Below are positions 43,291 through 52,447 of a stretch of DNA of 64,000 nucleotides, one piece after another; position 1 is the stretch's first letter; each line of letters begins with the position of its first letter. The translations under genes were made by a program, and so were the position numbers. The DNA lies in the NCBI GenBank assembly GCA_963662675.2, contig CAXXHP010000002.1, positions 62,001 through 126,000 of the forward strand, given 5' to 3'. The DNA is from G963662675 sp963662675 (GTDB lineage Bacteria > Bacteroidota > Bacteroidia > Bacteroidales > Prolixibacteraceae). The notes under the pieces were generated by a model. It did no database searches and was not told where the DNA came from. It saw nothing but the letters and a program-made list of their open reading frames with translations.

Positions 43291-45432
43291 CTAATCTTCA
43301 ATCAACTTAAAATCAAGTTGTTTCTTCTCAAGATTTGCCCTTGCAATTTCGACTCGAACCGCTTCTCCAAGTTGGTATGTTTTCCGGCTATGTCTTCCTA
43401 CCAAACAATAATTTTTCTCATCAAACGTATAGAAATCATCATCAAGCTCTCGCATAGGAACCATTCCTTCGCATTTATTTTCAAGTTCAACATATATGCC
43501 CCAATCTGTTACTCCGGAAATAACTCCGGGTAAAACTTCACCAATCTTATCTTTCATAAACTCAACCTGTTTATATTTGATTGACGAACGTTCGGCACTT
43601 GCAGCACGGTGTTCCATTTCTGACGAATGTTTACAATAATCTTCAAATTTCGGTGCGTTCACCGAACGTCCTCCATCCAAATAACGCTCCAATAAGCGAT
43701 GTACCATAACATCCGGATAACGACGAATGGGCGAGGTAAAGTGGCTGTAATATTCAAAGCCCAATCCGTAATGTCCAATATTCCGAGTGGAATAAACAGC
43801 TTTTGCCATTGACCGAATTGCAAGTGTTTCAATTACATTCTGCTCGCTTTTCCCCTTAATATTATTCATTAACGAGTTCAATGATTTTGAGATAACCCTT
43901 GGAGTAGTGGTAAGGATGCCATAGCCAAACCTCTTTATAAAATGATTGAAATTTTCCAGTTTTTCAGGATCGGGTTTATCATGAATACGATAGACAAATG
44001 TTCGGGCCGGTTTATTACCCTTTTCTTTCCCAATAAATTCAGCCACTTTTTTATTGGCCAATAGCATAAATTCTTCAATCAGCTTATTGCTGTCTTTCGA
44101 TTCTTTAAAGAATACAGACAAGGGTTTTCCCTTTTCATCAATTTCAAACTTGACTTCAATACGATCAAAAGCTATGGAGCCGTCTTTAAAACGTTTACTT
44201 CTGAGTTTTTGAGCCAAATTTTGCAAAGCCAATATTTCATCTTTCAAATCACCTTCCCCAGTTTCAATCACCTCCTGAGCTTCTTCATAGGCAAATCTTC
44301 TGTTGGAATGGATAACAGTTCGTCCGAACCATTCGTCAACCACGTCTGCATTATCGTCTATTTTAAAGACAGCAGAAAAACAAAGCTTATCTTCATTTGG
44401 GCGTAAAGAACAAACCCCATTTGACAGTTTCTCTGGCAACATAGGAACAACCCTATCTACTAAATAAACTGATGTTGCACGGGAATAGGCCTCATCATCT
44501 AATATGGTATTTGGAGTAACATAATGGCTAACGTCGGCAATATGTACGCCAACCTCCCAAAGGCCATCCTTTAATTGCTGTACAGAAAGGGCATCGTCAA
44601 AATCTTTAGCATCTGCCGGATCAATGGTAAAAGTGGTCACTTGCCTCATATCCCGACGTTTCTTAATTTCCTCTTGCGGAATATCAAGTGGTATTTTTTC
44701 CGCTGCTTTCAATACATTATCAGGGAAATGAATCGGCAAATCAAACTCAGCAAGAATGGCATGCATCTCTGTTTCATTTTCACCAACATTACCCAATACC
44801 TTAATAATTTCGCCAAACGGATTTTTTGCCTTTTTAGGCCACTCTGTAATTTTACAAATTGCCTTTTGCCCATCTTGAGCACCATTGAGTTTTTCAACAG
44901 GAATAAAAATATCAAAACCCACTTTCCCTGCCGGAATTAGGAATGCAAAATTCCTTGAACGTTCTATAACACCAACAAAAGTCGACTTAGCTCGTTCAAT
45001 AATCTCAGAAACTTCACCCTCTAACTGATGCTTTTTCCGGTGAGCATACATAAGTACACGTACTTTATCACCTTCCATTGCATGGTTGAGGTTGCGCTGA
45101 GAAACGAGAACCGGCTGGTCAACTTCTTCTGAAACAACATACCCAAAACCCTGGGGTTGCAGTTCAACTCGTCCACATATGTAGCCACCCTTCGACTTCA
45201 ATTTAAATTTGCCACGTTGCACCTGTTCCAGATTTTCGCTCTCCGCCAATTCATCAAGCGCAACATTCACTAATTTTCGAATTTCCGGATCTTTCACATC
45301 CAAAAAAACGGCCAGTTGCTTATAATTATATGTTTTTTGAGGATTATCATAAAATACCGTGAGTATCGCATTCTTAAGGTTTTTTTTGTTGAAAGTAGAT
45401 TTCAACCCCCTATTTTTCTTCTTCTTTTTCAC
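43291..45432 (-). CDS. rnr: Ribonuclease R
   Basis: A 713-residue RNase II/R family 3'-5' exoribonuclease. N-terminal winged-helix and cold-shock domains are followed by the RNB catalytic domain with the metal site TFTIDPADAKDFDDALSVQ (about residue 270) and SHYVTPNTILDDEAYSRATSVYLVDRVVPMLP. YYSHFTSPIRRYPDVMVHRLL lies near 560. A C-terminal S1 domain (LPGVISGVTDWGIYVELENKCEGMVPM) closes it. It degrades structured RNA and takes part in rRNA quality control. Confidence 0.95.
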   Translation of the reverse strand: MKKKKKNRGLKSTFNKKNLKNAILTVFYDNPQKTYNYKQLAVFLDVKDPEIRKLVNVALDELAESENLEQVQRGKFKLKSKGGYICGRVELQPQGFGYVVSEEVDQPVLVSQRNLNHAMEGDKVRVLMYAHRKKHQLEGEVSEIIERAKSTFVGVIERSRNFAFLIPAGKVGFDIFIPVEKLNGAQDGQKAICKITEWPKKAKNPFGEIIKVLGNVGENETEMHAILAEFDLPIHFPDNVLKAAEKIPLDIPQEEIKKRRDMRQVTTFTIDPADAKDFDDALSVQQLKDGLWEVGVHIADVSHYVTPNTILDDEAYSRATSVYLVDRVVPMLPEKLSNGVCSLRPNEDKLCFSAVFKIDDNADVVDEWFGRTVIHSNRRFAYEEAQEVIETGEGDLKDEILALQNLAQKLRSKRFKDGSIAFDRIEVKFEIDEKGKPLSVFFKESKDSNKLIEEFMLLANKKVAEFIGKEKGNKPARTFVYRIHDKPDPEKLENFNHFIKRFGYGILTTTPRVISKSLNSLMNNIKGKSEQNVIETLAIRSMAKAVYSTRNIGHYGLGFEYYSHFTSPIRRYPDVMVHRLLERYLDGGRSVNAPKFEDYCKHSSEMEHRAASAERSSIKYKQVEFMKDKIGEVLPGVISGVTDWGIYVELENKCEGMVPMRELDDDFYTFDEKNYCLVGRHSRKTYQLGEAVRVEIARANLEKKQLDFKLIED

Positions 45433-45477
45433 TTTGAAGTATTTAAAATTTTGAATGAAGTTAGCTCATTCATCTCG

Positions 45478-45515
45478 AATAAAAAAGAGGAAAGTAACTG
45501 ATTACTTTCCTCTTT
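45478..45515 (-). terminator. Terminator of the GH32-like gene
   Basis: AAAGAGGAAAGTAA (45484-45497) pairs perfectly with TTACTTTCCTCTTT (45502-45515) around CTGA. On the minus strand it is followed by TTTTTTATT. Confidence 0.85.
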
Positions 45516-45537
45516 CAATATTTTCATAAATAGTTAA

Positions 45538-46965
45538 TTATTCCGTTTGATAAACCGATTTTATTGGGAAAACTTCTAATTTCTCAACCAATACCTCTCC
45601 CCCATTATTGAAGAAAATTATGTCATCTGCATTAGGAATAGTGGAATAACAAACAGACATCACCACACTACCATCATTACCAAATATTTCAATTGAAGTC
45701 CGATCAATTAGTATTTCTAATTTTATTTTTCCATCCTCAGGGCTCAAATTGGCCTTGTTTCCCAAGCAATTTAAAATGTTCTTTGTCACATCATAATAAA
45801 TCTCAGCTCCATCACGTTTCTTTGAATTCCGAACGACAAACCCAAAGTTATTTGCTGTTTTAGGATCAAAAGTACCAATGATATGCAAACAATCTCCTTT
45901 TGCTTTTTTCATTAAATTCTGATTCAATCCTGGAAACTGGGTTTTATTTTCTATGATTAAGCCCTTTTCATGAAGCAAACTGATTTCAGCTATCGGTTCG
46001 CGTTTTAGCCTGATGCCTTCAATGTCTGTGTATAAGGATAAATTTGTTGGAAAAGTCATTTGACCTGTAAAGGGCATATCTGGATAGCTCCCCCCACTCA
46101 ACCACGATATTTGCACAATGTTTCCATCGTTCTGTGAGTTATCAAAAACCTGTGTGGAGTAATAATTTATTCCATATTCATTTTCTAACTTTTCTGTATC
46201 TGCAGTATATTTTTTACCATCAAAATGGCCAATGTAATAATCACCATCACCATTAATTAACACCCAACGTTTTTCATCAGATCGCCTATCAACAGGTATT
46301 TCCACCAACTCCGGACTATAAAATTCACCCGAAAATTGACTTTCAAATTGCCAACTTAAAAGATCTTCCGAACTATAAAATGAAATGCCCTGATCATCCC
46401 CATTTTCTTCTGTATTTTGGCAGAGCATCATGATATATTTCTGTGATGGTTCATACCAAAATACACTGGGTTCACAGGCTCCATTTTCGACAGAAATATT
46501 CAAACTTCCATCATACTTAGACCAGCTCCTTCCTTTGTCATTACTAAAAACCATCTGCATATCACATTTATCGCCAATGTAGAAAAACAAGATCGTTCCA
46601 AATTCACCATCCTTGAGTCCTGAAACATCATTATTGTCAACAACTGCAGTACCAGACCACTCTTCACAATTCTCTTGTTTAGGTATTATTTGCTCATCAA
46701 GCTGTTTCCAATAAAGTAAATCAGGGCTTACAGCGTGCCCCCAAGTCATTTCTGTTGAGTCATTTCCCAATGGATATTGCTGAAAAAATAAATGATATTC
46801 TTCTTCAAAGTACAACAAACTCTCAGCCTGTTTCTGACTGTTTGCTTCAGGTGTAAAATGAAATTGAGCGCGATAAGGTTCATTGAATAGTCGATCATCG
46901 GGCGAAGCAGAAACAAATAAGATCAGTAACGACAGGGCACCCAAAGTGTTTAATATGATTTTCAT
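45538..46965 (-). CDS. GH32-fold secreted protein lacking catalytic residues
   Basis: A protein of 475 residues with a signal at about 1-20. It aligns along the GH32 (levanase/invertase) five-blade propeller: YRAQFHFTPE, EEYHLFFQQYPLG, MTWGHAVSPDLLYWKQL, WSGTAVVDNNDVSG, GISFYSSEDLLSWQFES and the C-terminal beta-sandwich (IEIFGNDGSVVMSV). The nucleophile motif WMNDPNG, expected at about 40-47, is EANSQKQAE; the RDP motif is C164-E165-P166; the acid/base motif WECP is F215-Y216-S217-P218. All three catalytic positions are changed, so fructosidase activity is unlikely. A binding or altered role is inference. It has its own terminator and -7 box. Confidence 0.85.
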   Translation of the reverse strand: MKIILNTLGALSLLILFVSASPDDRLFNEPYRAQFHFTPEANSQKQAESLLYFEEEYHLFFQQYPLGNDSTEMTWGHAVSPDLLYWKQLDEQIIPKQENCEEWSGTAVVDNNDVSGLKDGEFGTILFFYIGDKCDMQMVFSNDKGRSWSKYDGSLNISVENGACEPSVFWYEPSQKYIMMLCQNTEENGDDQGISFYSSEDLLSWQFESQFSGEFYSPELVEIPVDRRSDEKRWVLINGDGDYYIGHFDGKKYTADTEKLENEYGINYYSTQVFDNSQNDGNIVQISWLSGGSYPDMPFTGQMTFPTNLSLYTDIEGIRLKREPIAEISLLHEKGLIIENKTQFPGLNQNLMKKAKGDCLHIIGTFDPKTANNFGFVVRNSKKRDGAEIYYDVTKNILNCLGNKANLSPEDGKIKLEILIDRTSIEIFGNDGSVVMSVCYSTIPNADDIIFFNNGGEVLVEKLEVFPIKSVYQTE

Positions 46966-46997
46966 GACATTGCTATTTTATTGGCAAAACAAATAAA

Positions 46998-47005
46998 CAA
47001 AAATA
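46998..47005 (-). promoter_or_regulatory. -7 box of the GH32-like gene
   Basis: On the minus strand TATTTTTG matches TAnnTTTG, 32 bp upstream of the ATG. The 242-bp divergent space also has a hairpin (47048-47073, GGTGA/TCACC with GAAAT/ATTTC) that could be an operator. Confidence 0.45.
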
Positions 47006-47207
47006 TGTGACTTTAAATATTATATTTGACAAAATAAAAAGATAATGGGTGAAGAAATTCTATATTTCTCACCTTCACGTAAGCATAATATTTTTCCTTT
47101 CCCTCAAATGCATCAAAACTGTTGAGTTGAGAATAATTTAAATATCAATGACACGCAAAACAATTTATTAAGACAACAGTTATTTAGGTTAAAAAAAATA
47201 GCAATAC

Positions 47208-49691
47208 ATGAAAAAACTCCTGTTAGTGTCCATTATTATTATTTCTACCCTGTTTGTTGAAGCTCAAAAAAAATGGCAAAAAACAGGCATACAACTTCCT
47301 GCCCCGATTTGTTATGCATCGGATGAGGTCGCCCATCATTTTACGTCACCCCCAGAAGACTTTTTAAAACGATTAAAATCATCTGAAGAAAAAACATCAG
47401 ATATCATTGTTACTTATATTGACTTTCCTGAAGAAGCAGAGACTGCTTTTGAATATGCAGTTAGTATATGGGAATACCAAATTAAATCTACCATACCCAT
47501 ATACATGGAGGCAACATGGTCTGACCTTGAAACGGGAGTTTTAGGTAGTTGTTCCCCATCTGTATTTTATGAAAATTTTGATTCTGCTCCTCTAAAAGAC
47601 CATTATTACCCCATTGCCTTAGTTGAGAAAATGGAAGGGATGGAGGTTTCAAATGCCTCATATCCTGATATTATAGCTGAATTCAGTTCAAATATAAGTT
47701 GGTATTATGGAACGGATGGAAATACTCCGTTAACTCAATATGACTTTGTTTCTATTGTCTTACATGAAATTGCCCATGGCTTGGGATTTACAGGTTTCTT
47801 TTATGAACATAGTGAGTTGGGAGCTTATGGAAGTGGATTGGAACATCCTGCTGTTTTTGATGAGTATGTTTATAATTCTGAAGACAATCAACTTGTTGAT
47901 ACGTCATTATTTGTTAATCACTCAGCAGGATTACTGGAGGAATTAACTTCAAACTATTTATACTTTAAAAGTGAAACGGCCTTGACGAGCAGCTCCGACC
48001 ATGAATATCCTAGACTTTATGCACCACCAACATACGATGAAGGATCAAGCATTTATCACTTAAATGAAGCAACTTATTCAGTTGGAGATCCAAACTCATT
48101 GATGACCCCATTTGCAGGAAAAGGAGAGGCCATCCACGACCCGGGTTCTCATGTTATGGGAATTTTTGCAGACATAGGATGGGTTTATACAAGCATCATT
48201 CATGAAGAACTAGAAGACGTTGAAACTGTTTCCATTCCAATAGAAGTAGTTGCCACCATTGAAACTGACAGTGAGTTGGACTCCACATCTCTTGTTGTTG
48301 TTTACACAACATCAAGCTTTGAAAATTCTTCCAACTCTCTAAATTTGGCTTTTTCGGAAGAAAGAGATGCATTCATAGCAACACTTCCCAGTCTTGGAAA
48401 CGGTGTAGTAAAATACTATCTATCTGTATCAAATATATCCGGGTTAGAATTCCATTTACCTGCTCAAGCTCCCAATCAATTCTTTTCATTCAACATTGGT
48501 CCTGACACCACTCCGCCTGAAATCACCCATTCGCCCATCAAGTTCCTCCTTGAGTCTGAACCAACAGCCATCATTGAAGTTACAGCAACAGACAATATTG
48601 GCATTGAAACGGTAAAAATCGAGTACCAGATCAATAATCAAGAAACTTATGAAATTATTTTGTCTCCGGCAGGGAGTGACCTATTTACAGGCAATTTCAA
48701 TTTTGATGGTTTAATTGATGGAGATTCTATAAGCTATAGAATTATCGCAATTGACAACTCATCAAATGCAAACACAGGAACTTTGCCTTCTTCTGGTAAT
48801 TTTACTTTTTACATAGAGGGTATCTACGATGCTGTGAATAGTTACGATAATGATTTCAACACTTCAACCCGTGATTTTATTTCGTCCGATTTTTATATTG
48901 GCACTGAAGCTAATTTTGACAACGGGGCGATGCATAGCCCACATCCTTACCCAAGTCCGGATCGAGATGATACAGTCTATGAATTTTCCACGATGCTAAA
49001 ATACCCCATCATCTTGTCGAAATACAAAAAAATGACCTTCAGAGAAATCGTTTTAGTAGAACCCGGAGAAGATGAATCGGTATTTGGCGATGAAGATTTT
49101 TGGGACTATGTAATTGTGGAGGGGTCTAAAAATGGTATTGATAACTGGCTTCCGCTTGTTGATGGATATGACTGTAAAACGAATGACTATTGGGAAACCT
49201 ACTACAACAATTACATTGTAGGCTCCAACTCATCGGCAGTAGGTAAAAAAGGTCTTTTTGTTACTCGGGAGATCAATCTACTTGAAAACGACAATTTCGA
49301 TGAGAATGACACAATTTTCATACGTTTTAGGCTATTCTCCGATCCATATGCACATGGTTGGGGCTGGATTATTGATGACTTGACAATTCAGGACCCCCCA
49401 ACCGTTAACCGCTCAATAGCTGCTGTTCCAGTAAAATTAATGGTATACCCAAATCCAACAACAAACCAGTTGAATATCCAAGCCAGTTTTGACAAGCATG
49501 TTTCATCGGTTCAACTAAGCTTAATTAATAGTACTGGTCAAATCATCCTGAAGAAAATATTGAAGGTAAATGATAATACAATAAGTGAAACTTTGGATAT
49601 GAGCCAACTACAAACTGGATTATATGTCGTTAAACTCAGACTAGAAGATGGACAAGTCATTACGAATAAAATCTTAAAGACTTCGGATTAA
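47208..49691 (+). CDS. T9SS-exported metalloprotease-like protein
   Basis: A protein of 827 residues. A signal ends FVEAQ (residue 20). A zinc-protease domain has VLHEIAHGLGFTG (His186, Glu187, His190), followed by a Met-turn-like NSLMTPFAGKGEAI and HDPGSHVMGIFADIGW, a layout seen in secreted metzincin-like proteins. Beta-sandwich domains follow (TPPEITHSPIKFLLESEPTAIIEVTATD), then a region with GWGWIIDDLTIQ. The last roughly 80 residues are a type A T9SS sorting domain (VKLMVYPNPTTNQLNI..., LQTGLYVVKLRLEDG). It is exported across the outer membrane, probably anchored or released outside. The substrate is unknown. Confidence 0.88.
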   Translation: MKKLLLVSIIIISTLFVEAQKKWQKTGIQLPAPICYASDEVAHHFTSPPEDFLKRLKSSEEKTSDIIVTYIDFPEEAETAFEYAVSIWEYQIKSTIPIYMEATWSDLETGVLGSCSPSVFYENFDSAPLKDHYYPIALVEKMEGMEVSNASYPDIIAEFSSNISWYYGTDGNTPLTQYDFVSIVLHEIAHGLGFTGFFYEHSELGAYGSGLEHPAVFDEYVYNSEDNQLVDTSLFVNHSAGLLEELTSNYLYFKSETALTSSSDHEYPRLYAPPTYDEGSSIYHLNEATYSVGDPNSLMTPFAGKGEAIHDPGSHVMGIFADIGWVYTSIIHEELEDVETVSIPIEVVATIETDSELDSTSLVVVYTTSSFENSSNSLNLAFSEERDAFIATLPSLGNGVVKYYLSVSNISGLEFHLPAQAPNQFFSFNIGPDTTPPEITHSPIKFLLESEPTAIIEVTATDNIGIETVKIEYQINNQETYEIILSPAGSDLFTGNFNFDGLIDGDSISYRIIAIDNSSNANTGTLPSSGNFTFYIEGIYDAVNSYDNDFNTSTRDFISSDFYIGTEANFDNGAMHSPHPYPSPDRDDTVYEFSTMLKYPIILSKYKKMTFREIVLVEPGEDESVFGDEDFWDYVIVEGSKNGIDNWLPLVDGYDCKTNDYWETYYNNYIVGSNSSAVGKKGLFVTREINLLENDNFDENDTIFIRFRLFSDPYAHGWGWIIDDLTIQDPPTVNRSIAAVPVKLMVYPNPTTNQLNIQASFDKHVSSVQLSLINSTGQIILKKILKVNDNTISETLDMSQLQTGLYVVKLRLEDGQVITNKILKTSD

Positions 49692-49791
49692 ATAAAGTCT
49701 TAATATACTTCTAATGACCTACAAACCTGCACATTATCAAACAACAATCATGTTAACCAAATGAAAATTCTATATTTAAGAATAAAAATTC

Positions 49792-49799
49792 TATATTTG
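49792..49799 (+). promoter_or_regulatory. -7 box of the tyrA leader transcript
   Basis: TATATTTG matches TAnnTTTG, 25 bp before the leader-peptide ATG. A similar TATATTTA lies 21 bp upstream. Confidence 0.6.
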
Positions 49800-49823
49800 C
49801 CCTCACATAAAGAAAGAAAGCAC

Positions 49824-49892
49824 ATGTTTTTTAGCAACACATTTTATTACTGGTTTTATTACTTCACTTCAAAAAACGGGGTCGAACAGTAG
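49824..49892 (+). CDS. Aromatic leader peptide (attenuation) for tyrA-aroF
   Basis: A 22-codon frame reading MFFSNTFYYWFYYFTSKNGV then EQ and a stop. Ten of the residues at positions 2-14 are aromatic: five Phe, four Tyr and one Trp. It follows a -7 box and precedes a terminator and the two genes of tyrosine/phenylalanine synthesis. The layout is that of pheL/trpL: ribosomes stalling at Phe/Tyr codons would leave CGGGGTC (49877-49883) free to pair with GGTCCCG (49927-49933) and block the terminator. Reading to the stop would cover that segment and let the terminator form. Too short for automatic gene calls. Confidence 0.85.
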   Translation: MFFSNTFYYWFYYFTSKNGVEQ

Positions 49893-49924
49893 TGTGTTGT
49901 TTAAAACTTAGATAAAAACACTAG

Positions 49925-49955
49925 AAGGTCCCGACAAAATCGGGACCTTTTTTTT
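49925..49955 (+). terminator. Attenuator terminator before tyrA
   Basis: AAGGTCCCGA (49925-49934) pairs perfectly with TCGGGACCTT (49940-49949) around CAAAA, followed by a T run to 49955, 12 bp before the tyrA ATG. Its 5' arm is also the partner of the antiterminator segment at 49877-49883 inside the leader frame. Confidence 0.88.
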
Positions 49956-49967
49956 ATACAAAAAATT

Positions 49968-50861
49968 ATGGATGTAACAATTATCGGACTTGGATTAATC
50001 GGTGGATCAATTGCCAAAGATTTGCGAAAAAAGAATTTTGCCACGCACATTACAGGAGTTGAATCAAACGAAAAACATTCAACACAAGCAATAGAGATTG
50101 GTCTTGTTGATAAAATACTTCCTCTTGAAGAGGCAGTTCAGAAAACGGATCTGGTTATTCTAGCAATTCCGGTTGATAAAGTTTTGAGTTTACTCCCTGT
50201 TATTCTGGATCAAATTGCTGACAATACAACAGTTATTGATTTGGGATCGACCAAAGGACTGATTGCAAAAACGGTAAACAACCATCCAAAACGAAAAAAC
50301 TATATTGCAGCGCACCCTATGTCCGGAACTGAGAACTCAGGCCCTACTGCTGCATTGGAAGGACTTTTTGAGGGAAAGATTACAATCATCTGCGATCATG
50401 AAAAAAGTGGACCACAACATCTGGCACTCATCGAAAAGATGTTTCAGCTTCTAGGAATGGACATTGCATACATGTCTGCCGATGAGCAAGATCACAGTAC
50501 CGCATTTATCTCGCACTTGCCGCACGCTGCCGCTTATGCATTAGCAAACGCTGTACAGGATAAAGAAGATCGTTCCATCATTTTTGATTTAGCAAGTGGA
50601 GGGTTTCAGTCCACAGTTCGTCTGGCAAAAAGTACCTCAACAATGTGGGGACCGATCTTTCAACAAAACAAAGAATATGTTGTTGAATCCCTTGAAGTAT
50701 ACATTAAACATTTAATAGAATTAAAGAATAGCATCAAGGATGATGAAGAGAAAATGTACTCTTTGCTAGAAAACGCAAATAACATACGTAGTATATTGAG
50801 CAAAGAGAACCCTTCGCTCATAAAAAATGAAGAAAAAATAGTGAAATTTTATACAAAATAA
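49968..50861 (+). CDS. tyrA: Prephenate dehydrogenase
   Basis: A 297-residue NAD-dependent TyrA, converting prephenate to 4-hydroxyphenylpyruvate on the way to tyrosine. The Rossmann start is MDVTIIGLGLIGGSIAKDL; AAHPMSGTENSGP and FISHLPHAAAYALANAV are the active-site segments with catalytic His. There is no ACT domain, so allosteric tyrosine control is not built in; control appears to be at the transcript by the upstream attenuator. It is followed by the DAHP synthase gene after 1 bp. Confidence 0.95.
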   Translation: MDVTIIGLGLIGGSIAKDLRKKNFATHITGVESNEKHSTQAIEIGLVDKILPLEEAVQKTDLVILAIPVDKVLSLLPVILDQIADNTTVIDLGSTKGLIAKTVNNHPKRKNYIAAHPMSGTENSGPTAALEGLFEGKITIICDHEKSGPQHLALIEKMFQLLGMDIAYMSADEQDHSTAFISHLPHAAAYALANAVQDKEDRSIIFDLASGGFQSTVRLAKSTSTMWGPIFQQNKEYVVESLEVYIKHLIELKNSIKDDEEKMYSLLENANNIRSILSKENPSLIKNEEKIVKFYTK

Positions 50862-50862
50862 T

Positions 50863-51954
50863 ATGGCAATAGAATTAGATATCAGACCAATAAAGGCATG
50901 GTTGCCCAGCCTAGATAATCCGCTGTTAATCTCAGGCCCTTGTAGTTTGGAATCAGAAGAGCAAACTATGGAAACAGCTCGGCAACTAGCCAAAGACTCC
51001 AGAGTGCATGTTTTTCGTGGTGGACTATGGAAGCCCAGAACAAGACCCGGTAGTTTTGAAGGAATTGGATCAATCGGTCTAAAATGGTTGCAGCAGGTGA
51101 AAGAAGAGACAGGTCTTCCTGTAGGAACAGAAGTCGCTAATGCGCAACATACCGAAGAAGCACTAAAAGCAGGGCTGGATGTGATTTGGATTGGTGCACG
51201 CTCAACTGCAAGCCCTTTTGTTGTGCAAGAAATTGCCGATGTCTTAAAAGGAACGGATGCTACTGTAATGGTTAAGAACCCAGTGAATCCCGATGTTCAA
51301 CTTTGGATGGGGGCACTAGAACGCTTAAACCAAGCAGGCATTAAAAATCTGGTAGGTATCCACCGGGGCTTTACGCCATTCCGCGAAACAAAATACCGGA
51401 ACTATCCAAACTGGAAAACATTTATTGAGATTCGCAGACTCCTGCCAAACCTTCCAATTATTTGTGATCCGAGCCATATCGCCGGGCAACGAGAGTATCT
51501 GTTCGAAATTTCACAAAAGGCATTTGATATGGGTATGGAAGGACTTATGATAGAGTCGCATCGTGACCCTTCTTGTGCTTTAAGTGACAAAGACCAACAG
51601 GTAACACCTGCAGACCTCTCTACTATGCTTGATAAATTGGTAATTAGAAAAGCGAGTATCGACAATAAAAAATTTGAAAACCAACTTGAAATGCTCCGTG
51701 GACGAATTGATGCTCTTGATAATGAGTTGATGGAAGTTTTGTCTTCACGTATGGAAATTGTACAACAAATTGGGAAATACAAGAAAGAAAACAATGTTAC
51801 AGCTCTACAGATTAATCGGTGGACTGAACTAATGAACAAAAGGATTTCGCAAGGAGAAAACCTGAACCTCAATAAAACGTTTGTGCAAATCTTGTTTCAG
51901 CTAATACATGAGGATTCGGTACGAATGCAAACCGAAATTATGGATGAAGAATAA
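50863..51954 (+). CDS. Bifunctional DAHP synthase (type I-beta) / chorismate mutase
   Basis: A protein of 363 residues. The N-terminal 260 residues are the KDPG-like DAHP synthase: LLISGPCSLESEEQT, FRGGLWKPRTRPGSFEGIG, VMVKNPVNPD, IICDPSHIAGQR and IESHRDPSCALSD carry the PEP- and metal-binding residues. The C-terminal 95 residues form an AroQ chorismate mutase helix bundle (LEMLRGRIDALDNELMEVLSSRMEIVQQIGKYKKEN). It makes the first shikimate intermediate and converts chorismate to prephenate, the substrate of the adjacent TyrA. The CM domain probably also serves as a regulatory domain for DAHPS, as in other I-beta fusions. Confidence 0.95.
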   Translation: MAIELDIRPIKAWLPSLDNPLLISGPCSLESEEQTMETARQLAKDSRVHVFRGGLWKPRTRPGSFEGIGSIGLKWLQQVKEETGLPVGTEVANAQHTEEALKAGLDVIWIGARSTASPFVVQEIADVLKGTDATVMVKNPVNPDVQLWMGALERLNQAGIKNLVGIHRGFTPFRETKYRNYPNWKTFIEIRRLLPNLPIICDPSHIAGQREYLFEISQKAFDMGMEGLMIESHRDPSCALSDKDQQVTPADLSTMLDKLVIRKASIDNKKFENQLEMLRGRIDALDNELMEVLSSRMEIVQQIGKYKKENNVTALQINRWTELMNKRISQGENLNLNKTFVQILFQLIHEDSVRMQTEIMDEE

Positions 51955-51976
51955 GCTATAATCGATCAATATTTCG

Positions 51977-52007
51977 AAAGGGATTGCCAAGGCGATCCCT
52001 TTTTTTT
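51977..52007 (+). terminator. Terminator of tyrA-aroF
   Basis: AAAGGGATTGC pairs with GCGATCCCTTT (one G-U), followed by T7. It touches the 3' end of convergent rnpA. Confidence 0.85.
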
Positions 52008-52380
52008 ATTCAATATGCCCAGCCAATTTGGCAATAGCCTTTTTCATCCCTTTTTCAATAACCGAATAATCTCTTACTTCCTTCCCTGTATATATAAACA
52101 TGACTGCTAATTGGTTTTCGCCATGCACAGCATCATATAATACCATCTTGTTTTGCCGATATGCCTCACGCATACGTCGTTTAATAAGATTTCGGGTTAC
52201 CGCCAATTTAAAATTTCTTTTCGACACAGAAAAAGCAGCTTGAACAGGTGACAACGAAGATGATTTTAAGAAAACCACTTTGAAAGGAAATACAAAGATA
52301 TTTTCGCCATCGGAAAATAATGTTTCAATGACCTTCCGACTACAAAGTCGTTCCTCTTTGGTTAAACTGTTCTTGTGCAT
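52006..52380 (-). CDS. rnpA: Ribonuclease P protein component
   Basis: A 124-residue RnpA, the protein subunit that helps RNase P RNA mature tRNA 5' ends. The RNR motif is VSKRNFKLAVTRNLIKRRMREAYR (about residues 53-75), and the N-terminal SLTKEERLCSRKVIETLF is typical. rpmH is not adjacent. A terminator between hemD and rnpA suggests its own promoter in the 68-bp gap. Confidence 0.94.
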   Translation of the reverse strand: MHKNSLTKEERLCSRKVIETLFSDGENIFVFPFKVVFLKSSSLSPVQAAFSVSKRNFKLAVTRNLIKRRMREAYRQNKMVLYDAVHGENQLAVMFIYTGKEVRDYSVIEKGMKKAIAKLAGHIE

Positions 52381-52399
52381 TAAGAAACTAAGGTAAAAT

Positions 52400-52430
52400 A
52401 AAAAAAGAGGAAATTAATTCCTCTTTTTTT
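52400..52430 (-). terminator. Terminator of hemD (symmetrical)
   Basis: A7GAGGAA pairs with TTCCTCT7 around ATTAA. It is A/T symmetrical, so it could act in either direction; the gene it serves is the minus-strand hemD, 18 bp upstream. Confidence 0.75.
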
Positions 52431-52447
52431 AAATATCATTATTGGAA

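Noticed and set aside
47048..47073. Hairpin between the GH32-like gene and the metalloprotease gene as a terminator
   Set aside because: Both genes are transcribed away from it and no T run follows on either strand; at best an operator.
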